DNA of 50,217 bases from a virus. Where the stretch lies: the IMG/VR virus record IMGVR_UViG_3300046522_000083, positions 1 to 50,217 of that record; one strand, written 5' to 3'. Each line of letters begins with the position of its first letter. The first letter of the stretch is position 1. Made by a program: the position numbers and the translations under genes. The notes below the pieces were generated by a model, which had not been told where the DNA came from, did no database searches, and saw only the letters and a list, made by a program, of their open reading frames with translations. Positions 13,189-20,514 of the stretch are shown here, one piece after another.

Positions 13189-13362
13189 TCACTCGGCCCA
13201 AACCCAAATGATTGTGGTCATAAGGTTGATGCCGGTGACTAGCTCTTGCCAGCCCGGCCACCAGTATGACCCAATGATTGCCGCCATGGTCCCAAAGGTC
13301 ACTGAGAGTTGAACCTTGCGGTGCCTCTCAAGCTTGCGGACTGCCTTGATGGTCGCCCTCAT
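13189..13362 (-). CDS. Small membrane protein (57 aa)
   Basis: A basic N-terminus (MRATIKAVRKLERHRKVQLS) precedes two short hydrophobic segments (FGTMAAIIGSYWW and VTGINLMTTIIWVW). The positive-inside rule would place the N-terminus in the cytoplasm. The ATG overlaps the upstream stop (ATGA). Function unknown. Confidence 0.62.
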   Translation of the reverse strand: MRATIKAVRKLERHRKVQLSVTFGTMAAIIGSYWWPGWQELVTGINLMTTIIWVWAE

Positions 13363-13589
13363 ATCTGGTCGACCTCCCCAAGCATGTCCCGTGAGGCTAT
13401 CACAAAGCCACAAAGCTTTGCTGCCATCTCGTTCGGGTCAAGGTTATCAGCATCCCTTGCCGCATCAATCTCATTGGCTAGCTCAATGAGCCTGTCAATG
13501 ATGGTTTCCTTTGCGGCTTGCTTGACGCGGCCCTTGATGCCTCCCCTATCGGAGACATAGGCTTGATACTCCGCTTCAGTGTGAGCCAT
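13359..13589 (-). CDS. Hypothetical helical early protein (76 aa)
   Basis: Unrecognised: MAHTEAEYQAYVSDRGGIKG, then RVKQAAKETIIDRLIELANE and CGFVIASRDMLGEVDQI. Mostly amphipathic helix. AGGAGGCATGAGGCC precedes ATG 13589, so the start is well supported; an extension to 13685 lies inside the preceding gene. Confidence 0.65.
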   Translation of the reverse strand: MAHTEAEYQAYVSDRGGIKGRVKQAAKETIIDRLIELANEIDAARDADNLDPNEMAAKLCGFVIASRDMLGEVDQI

Positions 13590-13593
13590 GGCC

Positions 13594-13800
13594 TCATGCC
13601 TCCTGCTCAAAGTGCAAGAAGATGTCGGCAATGGAGAGGCCAAAGAGCACAAGGCCCATAGCGCCATAGAGCCCGTGGGCTTCAAGGCCTACAGACCCAA
13701 AGTAGCCAATGTGTGCAGCCTTGTAAGACTGCTTGGCGAGGCCCTTGCGGGTTGGCAGCCTGAAGTGTGCGCCTTTGATCTTGGTGATAAGGGTGGCCAT
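13594..13800 (-). CDS. Small membrane protein (68 aa)
   Basis: Basic N-terminal region (MATLITKIKGAHFRLPTRKG) and a C-terminal hydrophobic helix (YGAMGLVLFGLSIADIFLHF). GGGAGGTCTGAGAG precedes the ATG. Second gene of the early operon; function unknown. Confidence 0.62.
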   Translation of the reverse strand: MATLITKIKGAHFRLPTRKGLAKQSYKAAHIGYFGSVGLEAHGLYGAMGLVLFGLSIADIFLHFEQEA

Positions 13801-13803
13801 CTC

Positions 13804-13908
13804 TCAGACCTCCCAAAGCACGGAAACAACGAAGCGGAGGCCCATATAGGCCATGGCGGCTGCCGGTGCTAACACATGCAATATGTGTGCTTGCTCTACA
13901 ATATTCAT
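13804..13908 (-). CDS. First early gene: membrane microprotein (34 aa)
   Basis: Reads MNIVEQAHILHVLAPAAAMA, then YMGLRFVVSVLWEV, with a single hydrophobic helix. It has an excellent ribosome-binding site (GTAGGAGGAGC) and is the first open frame after the gene-poor region, so it should be among the first products of infection. Its stop is 3 nt before the next start. T7 uses this position for host-takeover proteins, but no similarity is visible. Confidence 0.6.
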   Translation of the reverse strand: MNIVEQAHILHVLAPAAAMAYMGLRFVVSVLWEV

Positions 13909-13952
13909 GGGTGATGCTCCTCCTACAGAGTGTTACCCGTTGTCAAAGAACG

Positions 13953-13968
13953 CTAGGCTAGTGCCTAG
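13953..13968 (-). promoter_or_regulatory. CTAGGC leader hairpin before the first early gene
   Basis: CTAGGC (13953-13958), a 4-nt loop and GCCTAG (13963-13968) form a perfect stem. About 25 nt downstream on the transcript comes TGTAGGAGGAGC, the ribosome-binding site of the first early gene. It is the same arrangement as at 13042-13063. Confidence 0.4.
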
Positions 13969-14100
13969 TAGTGAATGCCTCCGGGGCTGGGCCTTTGAGG
14001 AGAAGTGGCCAGCTCGTTGTTAACGGTCGGGCCTCGCTTCCATCCCCTCGGGGTCTGTATCCCTTTGGTCTCGCGTCCTGCCCCGCTATGTGTTGGATGT

Positions 14101-14128
14101 AACCGCCAGTCCAACCGCTCGCCAGTCC
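14101..14128. repeat. Short tandem repeat in the junction region
   Basis: AACCGCCAGTCC (14101-14112) is followed at once by AACCGCTCGCCAGTCC (14113-14128): the same 12 bases with a 4-base insertion. The first unit also forms a 6-bp stem with GTTGGA at 14092-14097. Purpose unknown; it may be a protein-binding site or part of a structured leader. Confidence 0.45.
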
Positions 14129-14204
14129 TTACGTGCTTAGGCTTCCCGACTTCGTTGCTACCCTAGGGGCCGGTGAAGTGGTCCGGTCGTTTCCGATGAC
14201 CAAA

Positions 14205-14233
14205 CCATTAAAGTGATTTGCTGAGAGGGTCAA
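14205..14233 (-). promoter_or_regulatory. Sigma70-like early promoter candidate
   Basis: On the minus strand TTGACC (14228-14233), a 17-nt spacer and TAATGG (14205-14210). It is about 290 nt upstream of the first early gene, where host RNA polymerase must begin transcription. The -35 is 5 of 6 to consensus; the -10 is weaker. Other hexamers in the region were less convincing. Confidence 0.5.
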
Positions 14234-14488
14234 GCCCCTCAAAGAAGAAAAGTGCACAGACCCTCACTCAATCATTGGTCGGTCACTCATAGCCCAAGCT
14301 GATGCCCTGCCTTAGAGTGGCCTAGTGGGTCTAGTCCCCTGATGGCCCACTACCTGCCCCAACCACATGCTATCCATCAGGCCCCCTACCCTATGAGGTG
14401 TAGACCCTTCCCTCTGTACTCAGAGTGTCCAAGTGGCATAGGCACAGATGTATTCTCAAGGCCAAGCCCAATGCACACCCAATGAGGA

Positions 14489-14561
14489 GAGGACATGACA
14501 GGCCCCTCAATGCCCTACTGCCCGCCTGCCCTCATGTCGTGTCCTCAGGTAAGGACATGAC
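14489..14561. repeat. Three copies of an 11-bp GAGGACAYGAC element in the junction region
   Basis: GAGGACATGAC at 14489-14499, its inverted form GTCGTGTCCTC at 14536-14546, and AAGGACATGAC at 14551-14561. The spacing and mixed orientation look like binding sites for a protein such as terminase or a replication/transcription factor. The position, in the expected packaging junction, fits a pac-like role. This is inference. Confidence 0.45.
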
Positions 14562-14804
14562 GCGCCGCACCTCAGGGTAGGCCCAAGGGCCAAAGGGTGG
14601 CACCCCGCCAACCCCTGAGTGTAAAGGCACGGGCGGGAGGCGGCACGGGGGGAAATCCCGCTCGGCCCTACCACGAGGAGACCTCTGAGATACGTGACCC
14701 CTAGGGTACTTCGGGGTAGGCATGGGGTGCTAGGCTTCAGGGGTCTATCCCTCATCACTGGTGTGTCCCCTCTGGTGTGCCTTGAGGGGTAGGCTACTAG
14801 GTCA

Positions 14805-14868
14805 CTCTGAGCAGGGCTACTGTCTCTTAAGGTCTTACCTCTTGCTCAGAGGGAACACCTTAAGGAGA
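14805..14868. repeat. Two interlocking inverted repeats near the presumed genome end
   Basis: CTCTGAGCA (14805-14813) pairs perfectly with TGCTCAGAG (14843-14851). TCTCTTAAGGT (14823-14833) pairs with ACCTTAAGGAGA (14857-14868) with one extra base. The two stems overlap, so they are mutually exclusive. They lie just downstream of promoter copy 1. Palindromes near the T7 right end are involved in making the terminal repeat, which is one possible role. Confidence 0.5.
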
Positions 14869-14920
14869 CTAGATGATGATAAGGGTCTATCACACTAAGG
14901 TATAGACTTTGAGACTCCCC

Positions 14921-14941
14921 TTCATATAGTCAGTACCAACT
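14921..14941 (-). promoter_or_regulatory. Phage RNA polymerase promoter, copy 1
   Basis: Identical to the copies at 10809-10829 and 4007-4027. It lies 92 nt beyond the large terminase stop and points into the gene-free junction. The new transcript can form GTCTAT...ATAGAC (14885-14907). By position it resembles T7 phiOR, which helps replication and packaging, and it can also read into the early genes. Confidence 0.85.
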
Positions 14942-15032
14942 CCCCCGATTTGTATATGTCCCCGCCGAGTTACAACTTTTTGGTTGCAGTCCCGGCGAGG
15001 AGAATTTTTCTCATGGAAAGCTTGCGCGAAGC

Positions 15033-16973
15033 TTACCGTTGCTGGATGCGAGCAGCGTTTACACGAGTGTCCTTACGCTGGCCCTCAGAGCCCCGCATAA
15101 CGGCTTCGTCGTGTTCCCGTAGTATCTGCTCTAATATGTCCTCCTCGCGCTCCTGTCGACGCTGGCGGGCCATTCCAACGGGATCAATCCCCAGCTTTTC
15201 AGCTAGCATCCCGATGGCGCACGCGAGGGCTTCTAGGCGGTCGTCTTCGCGAAGGGAGTCCTTCTCCTTGGTCAGGTGGGTGAACTGGTAGAACAGGGAG
15301 TAGTATTTCCGGTTCTCCTCGCCGTCCACGTCCTCCAGCGACCTCAGGTCACTATTGATCACCTCGCGGTTTACAACGAGCCTGTGGCCTTGTGTGACCG
15401 GCTCAAGCACACTCAGAATGCGTTGTTCCTTGAACTGGTTCCCCGATTTGACTTCCGTGATGGTCGTCCCACCATGCTCGGAGGTCTTGTGGTTCTCGTT
15501 CCACCGGGCCCACGCTTTGTGGACTGCGGGGCTCACAAGCTTCAAGAACATGCCATCACCGAAGTTGCCTTCAATGAACAGCTCGGAGATGCGGTACCTC
15601 ACGCACAAGGACCCGATGGTATCCAAGGTGCTGTCCTCGTAGCCCTTCCTCGTTGCGTAGACGCGCTGGAGGAAGACCCGACCGTTGAGCAGGGAGAGGA
15701 CAATCATGGCCGTCTCGTTGGCCCCTCGCCCCGAAGGGTCCACGAAGCCAATCGTCAGGTCATAGGGCGCGAAGTGGTCGCCAACGTAGACCGGCTGATG
15801 GTAGAAGTCCCCATCGAAACCGGTAAGCGGAAGGTCGAGGTCCCGGTGGGTAGTGCCCCATGCCAGCTCCTCGGGGCCCCGCTTGTCTTCGAGGTCCATG
15901 ACAATAAGGTCCCGAAGCTTCAAGGGATACTTGTCGCTGTCGTTCAGGGCCATGTTGAGCATGAACTGGAGGCGGAACTCCGAGAGGCCCATAGCGGCGC
16001 GGCGCTGGGCTAGGTCCTCGTCGGTGAAGCGCATCGGCATGGTAGACTTACCGATACACGTGGGGCCGAGCTTCCTGATCTGCGCATCGATGTACGGGGC
16101 GAGCATCCCCTTGTAGACCTTGCGCTCTTCCTCGGAGGGATAGAGGGCTGTCCAGATGCGAGCCTGATAGACCGGAGACCCATCATCATTCTTGAGAGCC
16201 AAGAGGTGGAGATACAGGGACTCGGCATCGTGTGGGGTGCCAAGGTACTTGATCTCACCACCGGGGACCAGCACGGACTCGAACTCCTTGACGGCCTCGC
16301 GTATCTTCTCGCGCATGACCACAGTGAGAGAGTTCGTCTGGGTTTCCACGTCGTCAGGGATGATCAACGAACCACGGAAACCGACAAGCTGGCCCCCGAT
16401 GCCGAAGGCTGTAAAGGATGCAGACTGTGCAGGGACGCAGTTGCCCACGTCGAACATGGTGGCCGACTGTCTGTTGTTGGCCTTGGGCCTCAGCTCCGCG
16501 AGGATGTCCATCGTCATGATCAGCGAGAGGCACCAGTTGGAGGTTGCCTGCGCACGCATGAGGGAGCCGGAGACCACCATCACCTTCTCGTTTGGGTCCC
16601 TCAGGAGCCGCCACAGAGCATACGCCCCGGTGATCCAGCTCTTGGAGAAGCCTCGGAAGGCCATGATGATCGACCGCGAGGGCCCATGCTGGAGCCAATA
16701 GGCCATGTCCAGCTGGATGGGGTTCGGGTCGTTGCCTAGGAGATGCCGCCAGACGAGCGTGAGGAAGACCCGGAAGTCGCCTTTGACCCTCTCCATGAAG
16801 GTCAGGCCGGGGAGCTTCTGATCCGCCGGGTGCGGGCCTGTCAGCTCATAGCTCGTGGGGTTGGAAAGCTGCTTGTGAGGGGCCAGAGGGAGAGCAAGCT
16901 CAGAGGCCAGCGGTTCGCCAGCCTCCTTGCGTGCTTCCTTCAGGACCTTCAGGGGGTCTTTGAAGTTAGCCAT
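15033..16973 (-). CDS. terL: Terminase large subunit, T7 gp19-like (646 aa)
   Basis: DNA packaging motor and nuclease. The ATPase domain has a T7-type variant Walker A (FRGFSKSW, Lys near 111) and an acidic Walker B (LIIPDDVE, about 203-210). The C-terminal nuclease shows GFVDPSGRG (Asp near 412) and LFIEGNFGDG. It ends with a charged tail (MARQRRQEREEDILEQILRE). At 646 aa it is slightly longer than T7 gp19 (586). The ATG at 16973 overlaps the previous stop by 8 nt. It is the last late gene, followed by a hairpin-rich region and promoter copy 1, as in T7. Confidence 0.95.
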   Translation of the reverse strand: MANFKDPLKVLKEARKEAGEPLASELALPLAPHKQLSNPTSYELTGPHPADQKLPGLTFMERVKGDFRVFLTLVWRHLLGNDPNPIQLDMAYWLQHGPSRSIIMAFRGFSKSWITGAYALWRLLRDPNEKVMVVSGSLMRAQATSNWCLSLIMTMDILAELRPKANNRQSATMFDVGNCVPAQSASFTAFGIGGQLVGFRGSLIIPDDVETQTNSLTVVMREKIREAVKEFESVLVPGGEIKYLGTPHDAESLYLHLLALKNDDGSPVYQARIWTALYPSEEERKVYKGMLAPYIDAQIRKLGPTCIGKSTMPMRFTDEDLAQRRAAMGLSEFRLQFMLNMALNDSDKYPLKLRDLIVMDLEDKRGPEELAWGTTHRDLDLPLTGFDGDFYHQPVYVGDHFAPYDLTIGFVDPSGRGANETAMIVLSLLNGRVFLQRVYATRKGYEDSTLDTIGSLCVRYRISELFIEGNFGDGMFLKLVSPAVHKAWARWNENHKTSEHGGTTITEVKSGNQFKEQRILSVLEPVTQGHRLVVNREVINSDLRSLEDVDGEENRKYYSLFYQFTHLTKEKDSLREDDRLEALACAIGMLAEKLGIDPVGMARQRRQEREEDILEQILREHDEAVMRGSEGQRKDTRVNAARIQQR

Positions 16974-17442
16974 TGAGTTTCGCGTAGTCCTCAGGCGTCA
17001 GGTAATGCAGGAGGTCATCAGCGTCGCGGGTTACGCCCTTTCGGCCCTTCAGCTCAGCGGTGACATCGATCTTGATGCCGCCCGTAACCTGCCGGGGGTT
17101 GGTGTGCGTTGTGGTGTAAGTCTCCTCATCACCAACGACATCATGCTTGGACTCCGAGTCAAACCGGAGGTAGGGCTTGCCGGGATGGATTGCCTTGACG
17201 ACACCAAACACAATGCCAGAGCCGCGCCGACCGCCAATGTGCCAGCACACCTTGTCGCCGACCTTGATGGGAATGCCCTTCAGGTCAACAGGCTCAGAGG
17301 TGTCAGGAACCGGATCAGGCAGGACCTCGGGGTAGACGTTGACGAAACGCCTCGTCTTGATGCCATCACGATAGCCCGGAAACTCCTGCGTCGTGGAGAC
17401 ATAGAGGCCTCCCCAGTTGTTAGTCTTTGTGTTCTGAGCCAT
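16966..17442 (-). CDS. Hypothetical protein with SH3/KOW-like barrel between the terminase genes (158 aa)
   Basis: Residues 55-95 (IKVGDKVCWHIGGRRGSGIV, then KAIHPGKPYLRFDS) have the alternating strand pattern of a small KOW/SH3-like barrel. The N-terminus (NNWGGLYVSTTQEFPGYRDG) and a helical C-terminus (TRDADDLLHYLTPEDYAKL) flank it. It lies between the small terminase and the large terminase, where T7 has its spanins. This is no spanin, since it has no signal or membrane segment. A DNA- or protein-binding role in packaging is possible but not shown. Confidence 0.7.
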   Translation of the reverse strand: MAQNTKTNNWGGLYVSTTQEFPGYRDGIKTRRFVNVYPEVLPDPVPDTSEPVDLKGIPIKVGDKVCWHIGGRRGSGIVFGVVKAIHPGKPYLRFDSESKHDVVGDEETYTTTHTNPRQVTGGIKIDVTAELKGRKGVTRDADDLLHYLTPEDYAKLNG

Positions 17443-17515
17443 CGCGGACCCCAGCCTTGAGGAGGAGCCAATTGGCCACGTAGATCACAGCTGCCCAAAT
17501 CGGGTAGAGGTTCAT
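17420..17515 (-). CDS. Membrane microprotein after the small terminase (31 aa)
   Basis: Reads MNLYPIWAAVIYVANWLLLK, then AGVRDGSEHKD: one transmembrane helix and a short tail. The ATG overlaps the small terminase stop (ATGA), and the 3' end overlaps the next gene by 23 nt. Function unknown. Confidence 0.5.
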   Translation of the reverse strand: MNLYPIWAAVIYVANWLLLKAGVRDGSEHKD

Positions 17516-17808
17516 TGCAGATACTCCGGGGTCTCGAAGTCGGGCAGCTCAAGGGGTTCCCTTATCGGGGGCCGTTGAGTACTGTCCGGAAGGGTTAGCC
17601 CGAGGGTGAGACCATTGTCCCTCAGGATGTTGCGGAGGATCGCCATCTCTTGGTGAGAGGCAGTCCCAAGGCGGCACTTGCCGACGAGCCTTGCGAAGAG
17701 GGCCTTTCGACCCTCCTCAAGGATTTCCTCAAGGGACTTGCCCATGAGGTCATCAAACTCGGACTGCTCCGCCTTGTTGTCGGTGAAGTCGTCCTCGCTG
17801 TCCGCCAT
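17512..17808 (-). CDS. terS: Terminase small subunit, T7 gp18-like (98 aa)
   Basis: Acidic N-terminus (MADSEDDFTDNKAEQSEFDD), then a helical core (SLEEILEEGRKALFARLVGK and ASHQEMAILRNILRDNGLTL) as in gp18-type packaging proteins. T7 gp18 has 89 residues. The position, two genes before the large terminase, agrees. It would recognise the concatemer and assist the packaging motor. Confidence 0.8.
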   Translation of the reverse strand: MADSEDDFTDNKAEQSEFDDLMGKSLEEILEEGRKALFARLVGKCRLGTASHQEMAILRNILRDNGLTLGLTLPDSTQRPPIREPLELPDFETPEYLQ

Positions 17809-17810
17809 GC

Positions 17811-18251
17811 TTAGTAGCCGACTGCCTTGGACAGGTCGATGGTATCGCGGATGCGAACTGCACCACGCACAGCGCCGCCACCATTGAAGGCAGCATCGAC
17901 GTTGATGGCGATGAGGTCACCGGCGAGGACCTTGCGCAGAGCAGAGCCGTTCTCGGTTGCCTCGGCCTTCTGGCGGAAGCCAGCCTCAGCCGCGTTGGCG
18001 ACCGTGATGGTAGCGCCGGGTACGTCTGCAAGGGCAGCAATGGCGTCAGAGCCATCAGCAATGCCCGTGGCGCGCTGCACCTTGATGACGCCGCCCGTGA
18101 CGATAACCGTCTGGACCACGAGGTCGATGCCCTCGATGTAGCCATCAGTCGGTGCATAGAAGTATTGCGGGGTGCCTGCGGAGAGGTCCGTCGCGTTGAC
18201 TTCGAACGGCACGCGGACGACGGTACCGGCCTTGAGGGTATTCTTGCCCAT
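17811..18251 (-). CDS. Probable virion protein, beta-rich (146 aa)
   Basis: Gly/Ala/Val-rich with strand pattern: MGKNTLKAGTVVRVPFEVNA, VVQTVIVTGGVIKVQRATGI and RGAVRIRDTIDLSKAVGY. Codon use is strongly biased (GGC, ACC, ATC), as in the capsid gene, which suggests abundant expression. It lies between a holin candidate and the small terminase. It could be a head decoration or fibre protein, but no specific family can be named. Confidence 0.7.
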   Translation of the reverse strand: MGKNTLKAGTVVRVPFEVNATDLSAGTPQYFYAPTDGYIEGIDLVVQTVIVTGGVIKVQRATGIADGSDAIAALADVPGATITVANAAEAGFRQKAEATENGSALRKVLAGDLIAINVDAAFNGGGAVRGAVRIRDTIDLSKAVGY

Positions 18252-18262
18252 GAAGGGACTCC

Positions 18263-18556
18263 TTACTTGATGAGAGCTATGACCCCGAGCAACACGCCCG
18301 GGAGTGACAGCAGGATGGGAACTAAGTAGCCCGCGAGGTCAAACCCCCCGGACTGCTTTTGGGCTTGGGCCTCCAGAGCCCTGAGGCGAACCTCATGGTC
18401 AGCCGTCACCTCGTCTTGGACTTTGGTGAGGTACTCGATGCCCATAAGGGCCTTCTGGATGCCAAGGGAAATCTCCTCGACCTTCTCGTAGGTCAGGGAG
18501 GCATAGGGTGGACGGCCCCGGCGTGGGGCCTCCATGTCTTCTGTGGTGTCAGCCAA
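18263..18556 (-). CDS. Holin candidate at the T7 gp17.5 position (97 aa)
   Basis: A charged helical N-terminal part (SLTYEKVEEISLGIQKAL, then VTADHEVRLRALEAQAQKQ) precedes a C-terminal membrane segment (AGYLVPILLSLPGVLLGVIA). T7 places its holin gene 17.5 between tail fibre and small terminase, and this gene holds that position. The likely start is TTG 18556 with GGAGGT 8 nt upstream; an ATG seven codons later is the alternative. The C-terminal-anchor topology differs from a classic holin, so a coiled-coil membrane accessory is also possible. Confidence 0.6.
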   Translation of the reverse strand: MADTTEDMEAPRRGRPPYASLTYEKVEEISLGIQKALMGIEYLTKVQDEVTADHEVRLRALEAQAQKQSGGFDLAGYLVPILLSLPGVLLGVIALIK

Positions 18557-18968
18557 CGTCAGGGACCTCCATCTGGGCTGCCCACATCCACAGGCTGTCC
18601 ATCTCGGCTGGGGTCAGACCCATGGCCGTTGCGAGGAGGTTGATCCTTGGGTCTTCCCGATGGTACTCGGTGACATCCTCGATCATGATCCGGATGCCCT
18701 CCTTCTCGAACTCCGAGAGCGGCATTGCGGCGATGGCCTGATAGACATCCTGCTTGGTGACCGGCGTGCCCAACTGGAGGGCGGTAAGCCACAGCTGCCA
18801 CTTCTTGAGAGCCGGAAAGGCTTCTTCGAGACCTAGAGGATCGCGCAGGTATTTCGCAATGGCTGGCTCTTGGTCGTCGTGAGGGCTCAGGGCAAGGCCC
18901 GCCTGTGGCGACCAGTAAACCCCGGTGATCTTCCCGAGGCTATCCGATTGTACGTAAACTGTGGTCAT
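18549..18968 (-). CDS. Tail-fibre-associated protein, possibly chaperone or attachment adaptor (139 aa)
   Basis: Starts MTTVYVQSDSLGKITGVYWS, with a strand-turn repeat followed by PQAGLALSPHDDQEPAIAKY. This is the style of small proteins that follow tail fibre genes. The rest is helical (VTKQDVYQAIAAMPLSEFEK, INLLATAMGLTPAEMDSLWM). The ATG at 18968 overlaps the tail fibre stop (ATGA), which ties its translation to the fibre. A role in fibre assembly is inferred from place only. Confidence 0.62.
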   Translation of the reverse strand: MTTVYVQSDSLGKITGVYWSPQAGLALSPHDDQEPAIAKYLRDPLGLEEAFPALKKWQLWLTALQLGTPVTKQDVYQAIAAMPLSEFEKEGIRIMIEDVTEYHREDPRINLLATAMGLTPAEMDSLWMWAAQMEVPDVG

Positions 18969-20509
18969 CCCCAAAGCCTCTTGCATTGATAATCGATCCA
19001 CCCGCCACTGAAGAAGGATACCGAGAAGGACCCTGCCCCGCTGATTGAACGTGCCAGCTGCCCGGAGGTATTAGTGGTTACCGGTACGAAGCTGGCCTCT
19101 GCTCTATCAGAGCCATCTGACCCTAGGCGCGTGCCTATTGTGCATCCCCCTAGGACCGTTGTGGGGCCTACAGTTGATGGCCCAACATAGGCAACAAGGT
19201 CTGGTGACCCTGCGGCGTTACTGACGCTAGCCGAAGCCGAGATCAGGGCCCGCACTGAGATGCCAATCGGGATAGTGGTGAGGGTGAACAAAGCCCATGC
19301 GGCACTTGAACCGGTGGTGAACAGGGCGGTAGCCACAGTCCGAACTTGATTGCCGTCCTGCACGAATGGCATTATCTGCCCTGAGCTGTTAGTGAGGATG
19401 CACCCCACCCTGCTCCCCGAGAGTACCTCCCAGCCAGTCAGGTTGGTCATGTTGACCCCACCCTCGGTGGCAGACAAGGAGGCGACGAAGCCGGTGTTGC
19501 CCGTGGATATCTGCCGCACAGCGTACACGAAGTACGTCTTGCTGGCCTGAAGGACACCAGTGTCCAAGCATCCAGAGCCAGACCCGAAGACAGCTGCAAG
19601 GCTGCATGTGGTGCTGCCTACAGTGAAGTGCTTCTTGCCCCCGAAGAACCCGAAGCCAGCCCCAACGGTAAACGCTGTGGTGGTCGAGTAGGCGGGTACG
19701 AAGCCGGTCATGAAGTCCAGCAGGAGGGTGCCCCCAAGCCATTGCAGGAAGCCAAACCCCCAGCGTCCCTTCTTGGGTGCAAAGGAGGCTGCGCTGTCAA
19801 GCAGCAGGAACTCATCGGCATCAACGGGGGTCTTCTCGGCGTAGCCGTGGATGGTAGTGCTTAGAGCATTGACCACATAGGCATAGGCCTTCTGGGCCCA
19901 GTGGAACGCGGAGTATTGCCCACCAGAGACAACGGAGTCTTCTGGGTTGTTGGCCCACTGCTGTGCCAAAGAGGCAGAAGCCGCTGCGTTGGCCTCGGAG
20001 ATGTCCGCCTGTATTGACGCGTTGACCGCATCGGTGGCAGCGGCAGCAGCCCCAGCAATGTCCGCCACGTCGAAGCCGGGGATGATATTCCCATCAGCAT
20101 CAAACATCGCTACATCACCGTCACCGCCCTTGGTGATAGTGCCACCACGTCCTGCCGCTGCGGTTATCCACCCACCAGCCTCAGAGTCACCCTGCCGGTC
20201 GGCAGCTTCCGCCGCAACGAAGAGTGCCTGAAGGATGGCATAGTTGAGGTCCGAGGAGTCGAGGTTGCCCGGTTGGAATTCCGTGAGGGGATCGCCGGGA
20301 GTGGTTCTCCGCACCTCGCCGGGAGTCCCATTGACTGGGGCCCCCGCCGTGATGTGTATGGTGGCCTCATCGGTCCACGTGTAGGCGCTCGGGTCGATCA
20401 GCACACCGTCAACCTTGAGGGAGACATGCGACTGGTCTAGGTACCCGAAGGTCACCGCCACGTTCGCCGTGGTGCCGTCGAAGGTAAATTTACGGTAGCT
20501 GCTTGCCAC
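18965..20509 (-). CDS. Tail fibre protein, T7 gp17-type N-terminus (514 aa)
   Basis: The first 150 residues match the T7 tail-fibre attachment domain: FGYLDQSHVSLKVDGVLID, RRTTPGDPLTEFQPGNLDSS and YAILQALFVAAEAADRQGD. This part docks on the tail. The rest is Ala/Gly/Ser/Val-rich and beta-structured, with no catalytic motif visible, so it is a receptor-binding part. With 514 residues it is near T7 gp17 (553). It lies directly after the gp16-like core protein. Confidence 0.9.
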   Translation of the reverse strand: MASSYRKFTFDGTTANVAVTFGYLDQSHVSLKVDGVLIDPSAYTWTDEATIHITAGAPVNGTPGEVRRTTPGDPLTEFQPGNLDSSDLNYAILQALFVAAEAADRQGDSEAGGWITAAAGRGGTITKGGDGDVAMFDADGNIIPGFDVADIAGAAAAATDAVNASIQADISEANAAASASLAQQWANNPEDSVVSGGQYSAFHWAQKAYAYVVNALSTTIHGYAEKTPVDADEFLLLDSAASFAPKKGRWGFGFLQWLGGTLLLDFMTGFVPAYSTTTAFTVGAGFGFFGGKKHFTVGSTTCSLAAVFGSGSGCLDTGVLQASKTYFVYAVRQISTGNTGFVASLSATEGGVNMTNLTGWEVLSGSRVGCILTNSSGQIMPFVQDGNQVRTVATALFTTGSSAAWALFTLTTIPIGISVRALISASASVSNAAGSPDLVAYVGPSTVGPTTVLGGCTIGTRLGSDGSDRAEASFVPVTTNTSGQLARSISGAGSFSVSFFSGGWIDYQCKRLWG

Positions 20510-20514
20510 CTACG

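Larger units (their letters stand above)
13909..15032. other. Gene-free junction region between terminase and early genes; expected site of the terminal repeat
   Basis: No supported gene in 1.1 kb. It holds a phage promoter, a sigma70-like promoter, several inverted and direct repeats (listed separately), an 8-bp inverted repeat CCTGATGG/CCATCAGG (14338-14345, 14374-14381) and an imperfect hairpin near 14956-14999. In T7 the terminal repeat and packaging junction lie between gene 19 and the early promoters, so the ends of the virion DNA should be here. The exact ends cannot be read from the sequence. Confidence 0.6.

Noticed and set aside
13941-13946. Perfect -35-like TTGACA before the first early gene
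   Set aside because: No acceptable -10 at 16-18 nt; the downstream sequence is the ribosome-binding site.
14507-14758. 83-aa minus-strand frame in the junction region
   Set aside because: No ribosome-binding site, Pro/Arg/Cys-rich random composition, and it covers the short repeats.
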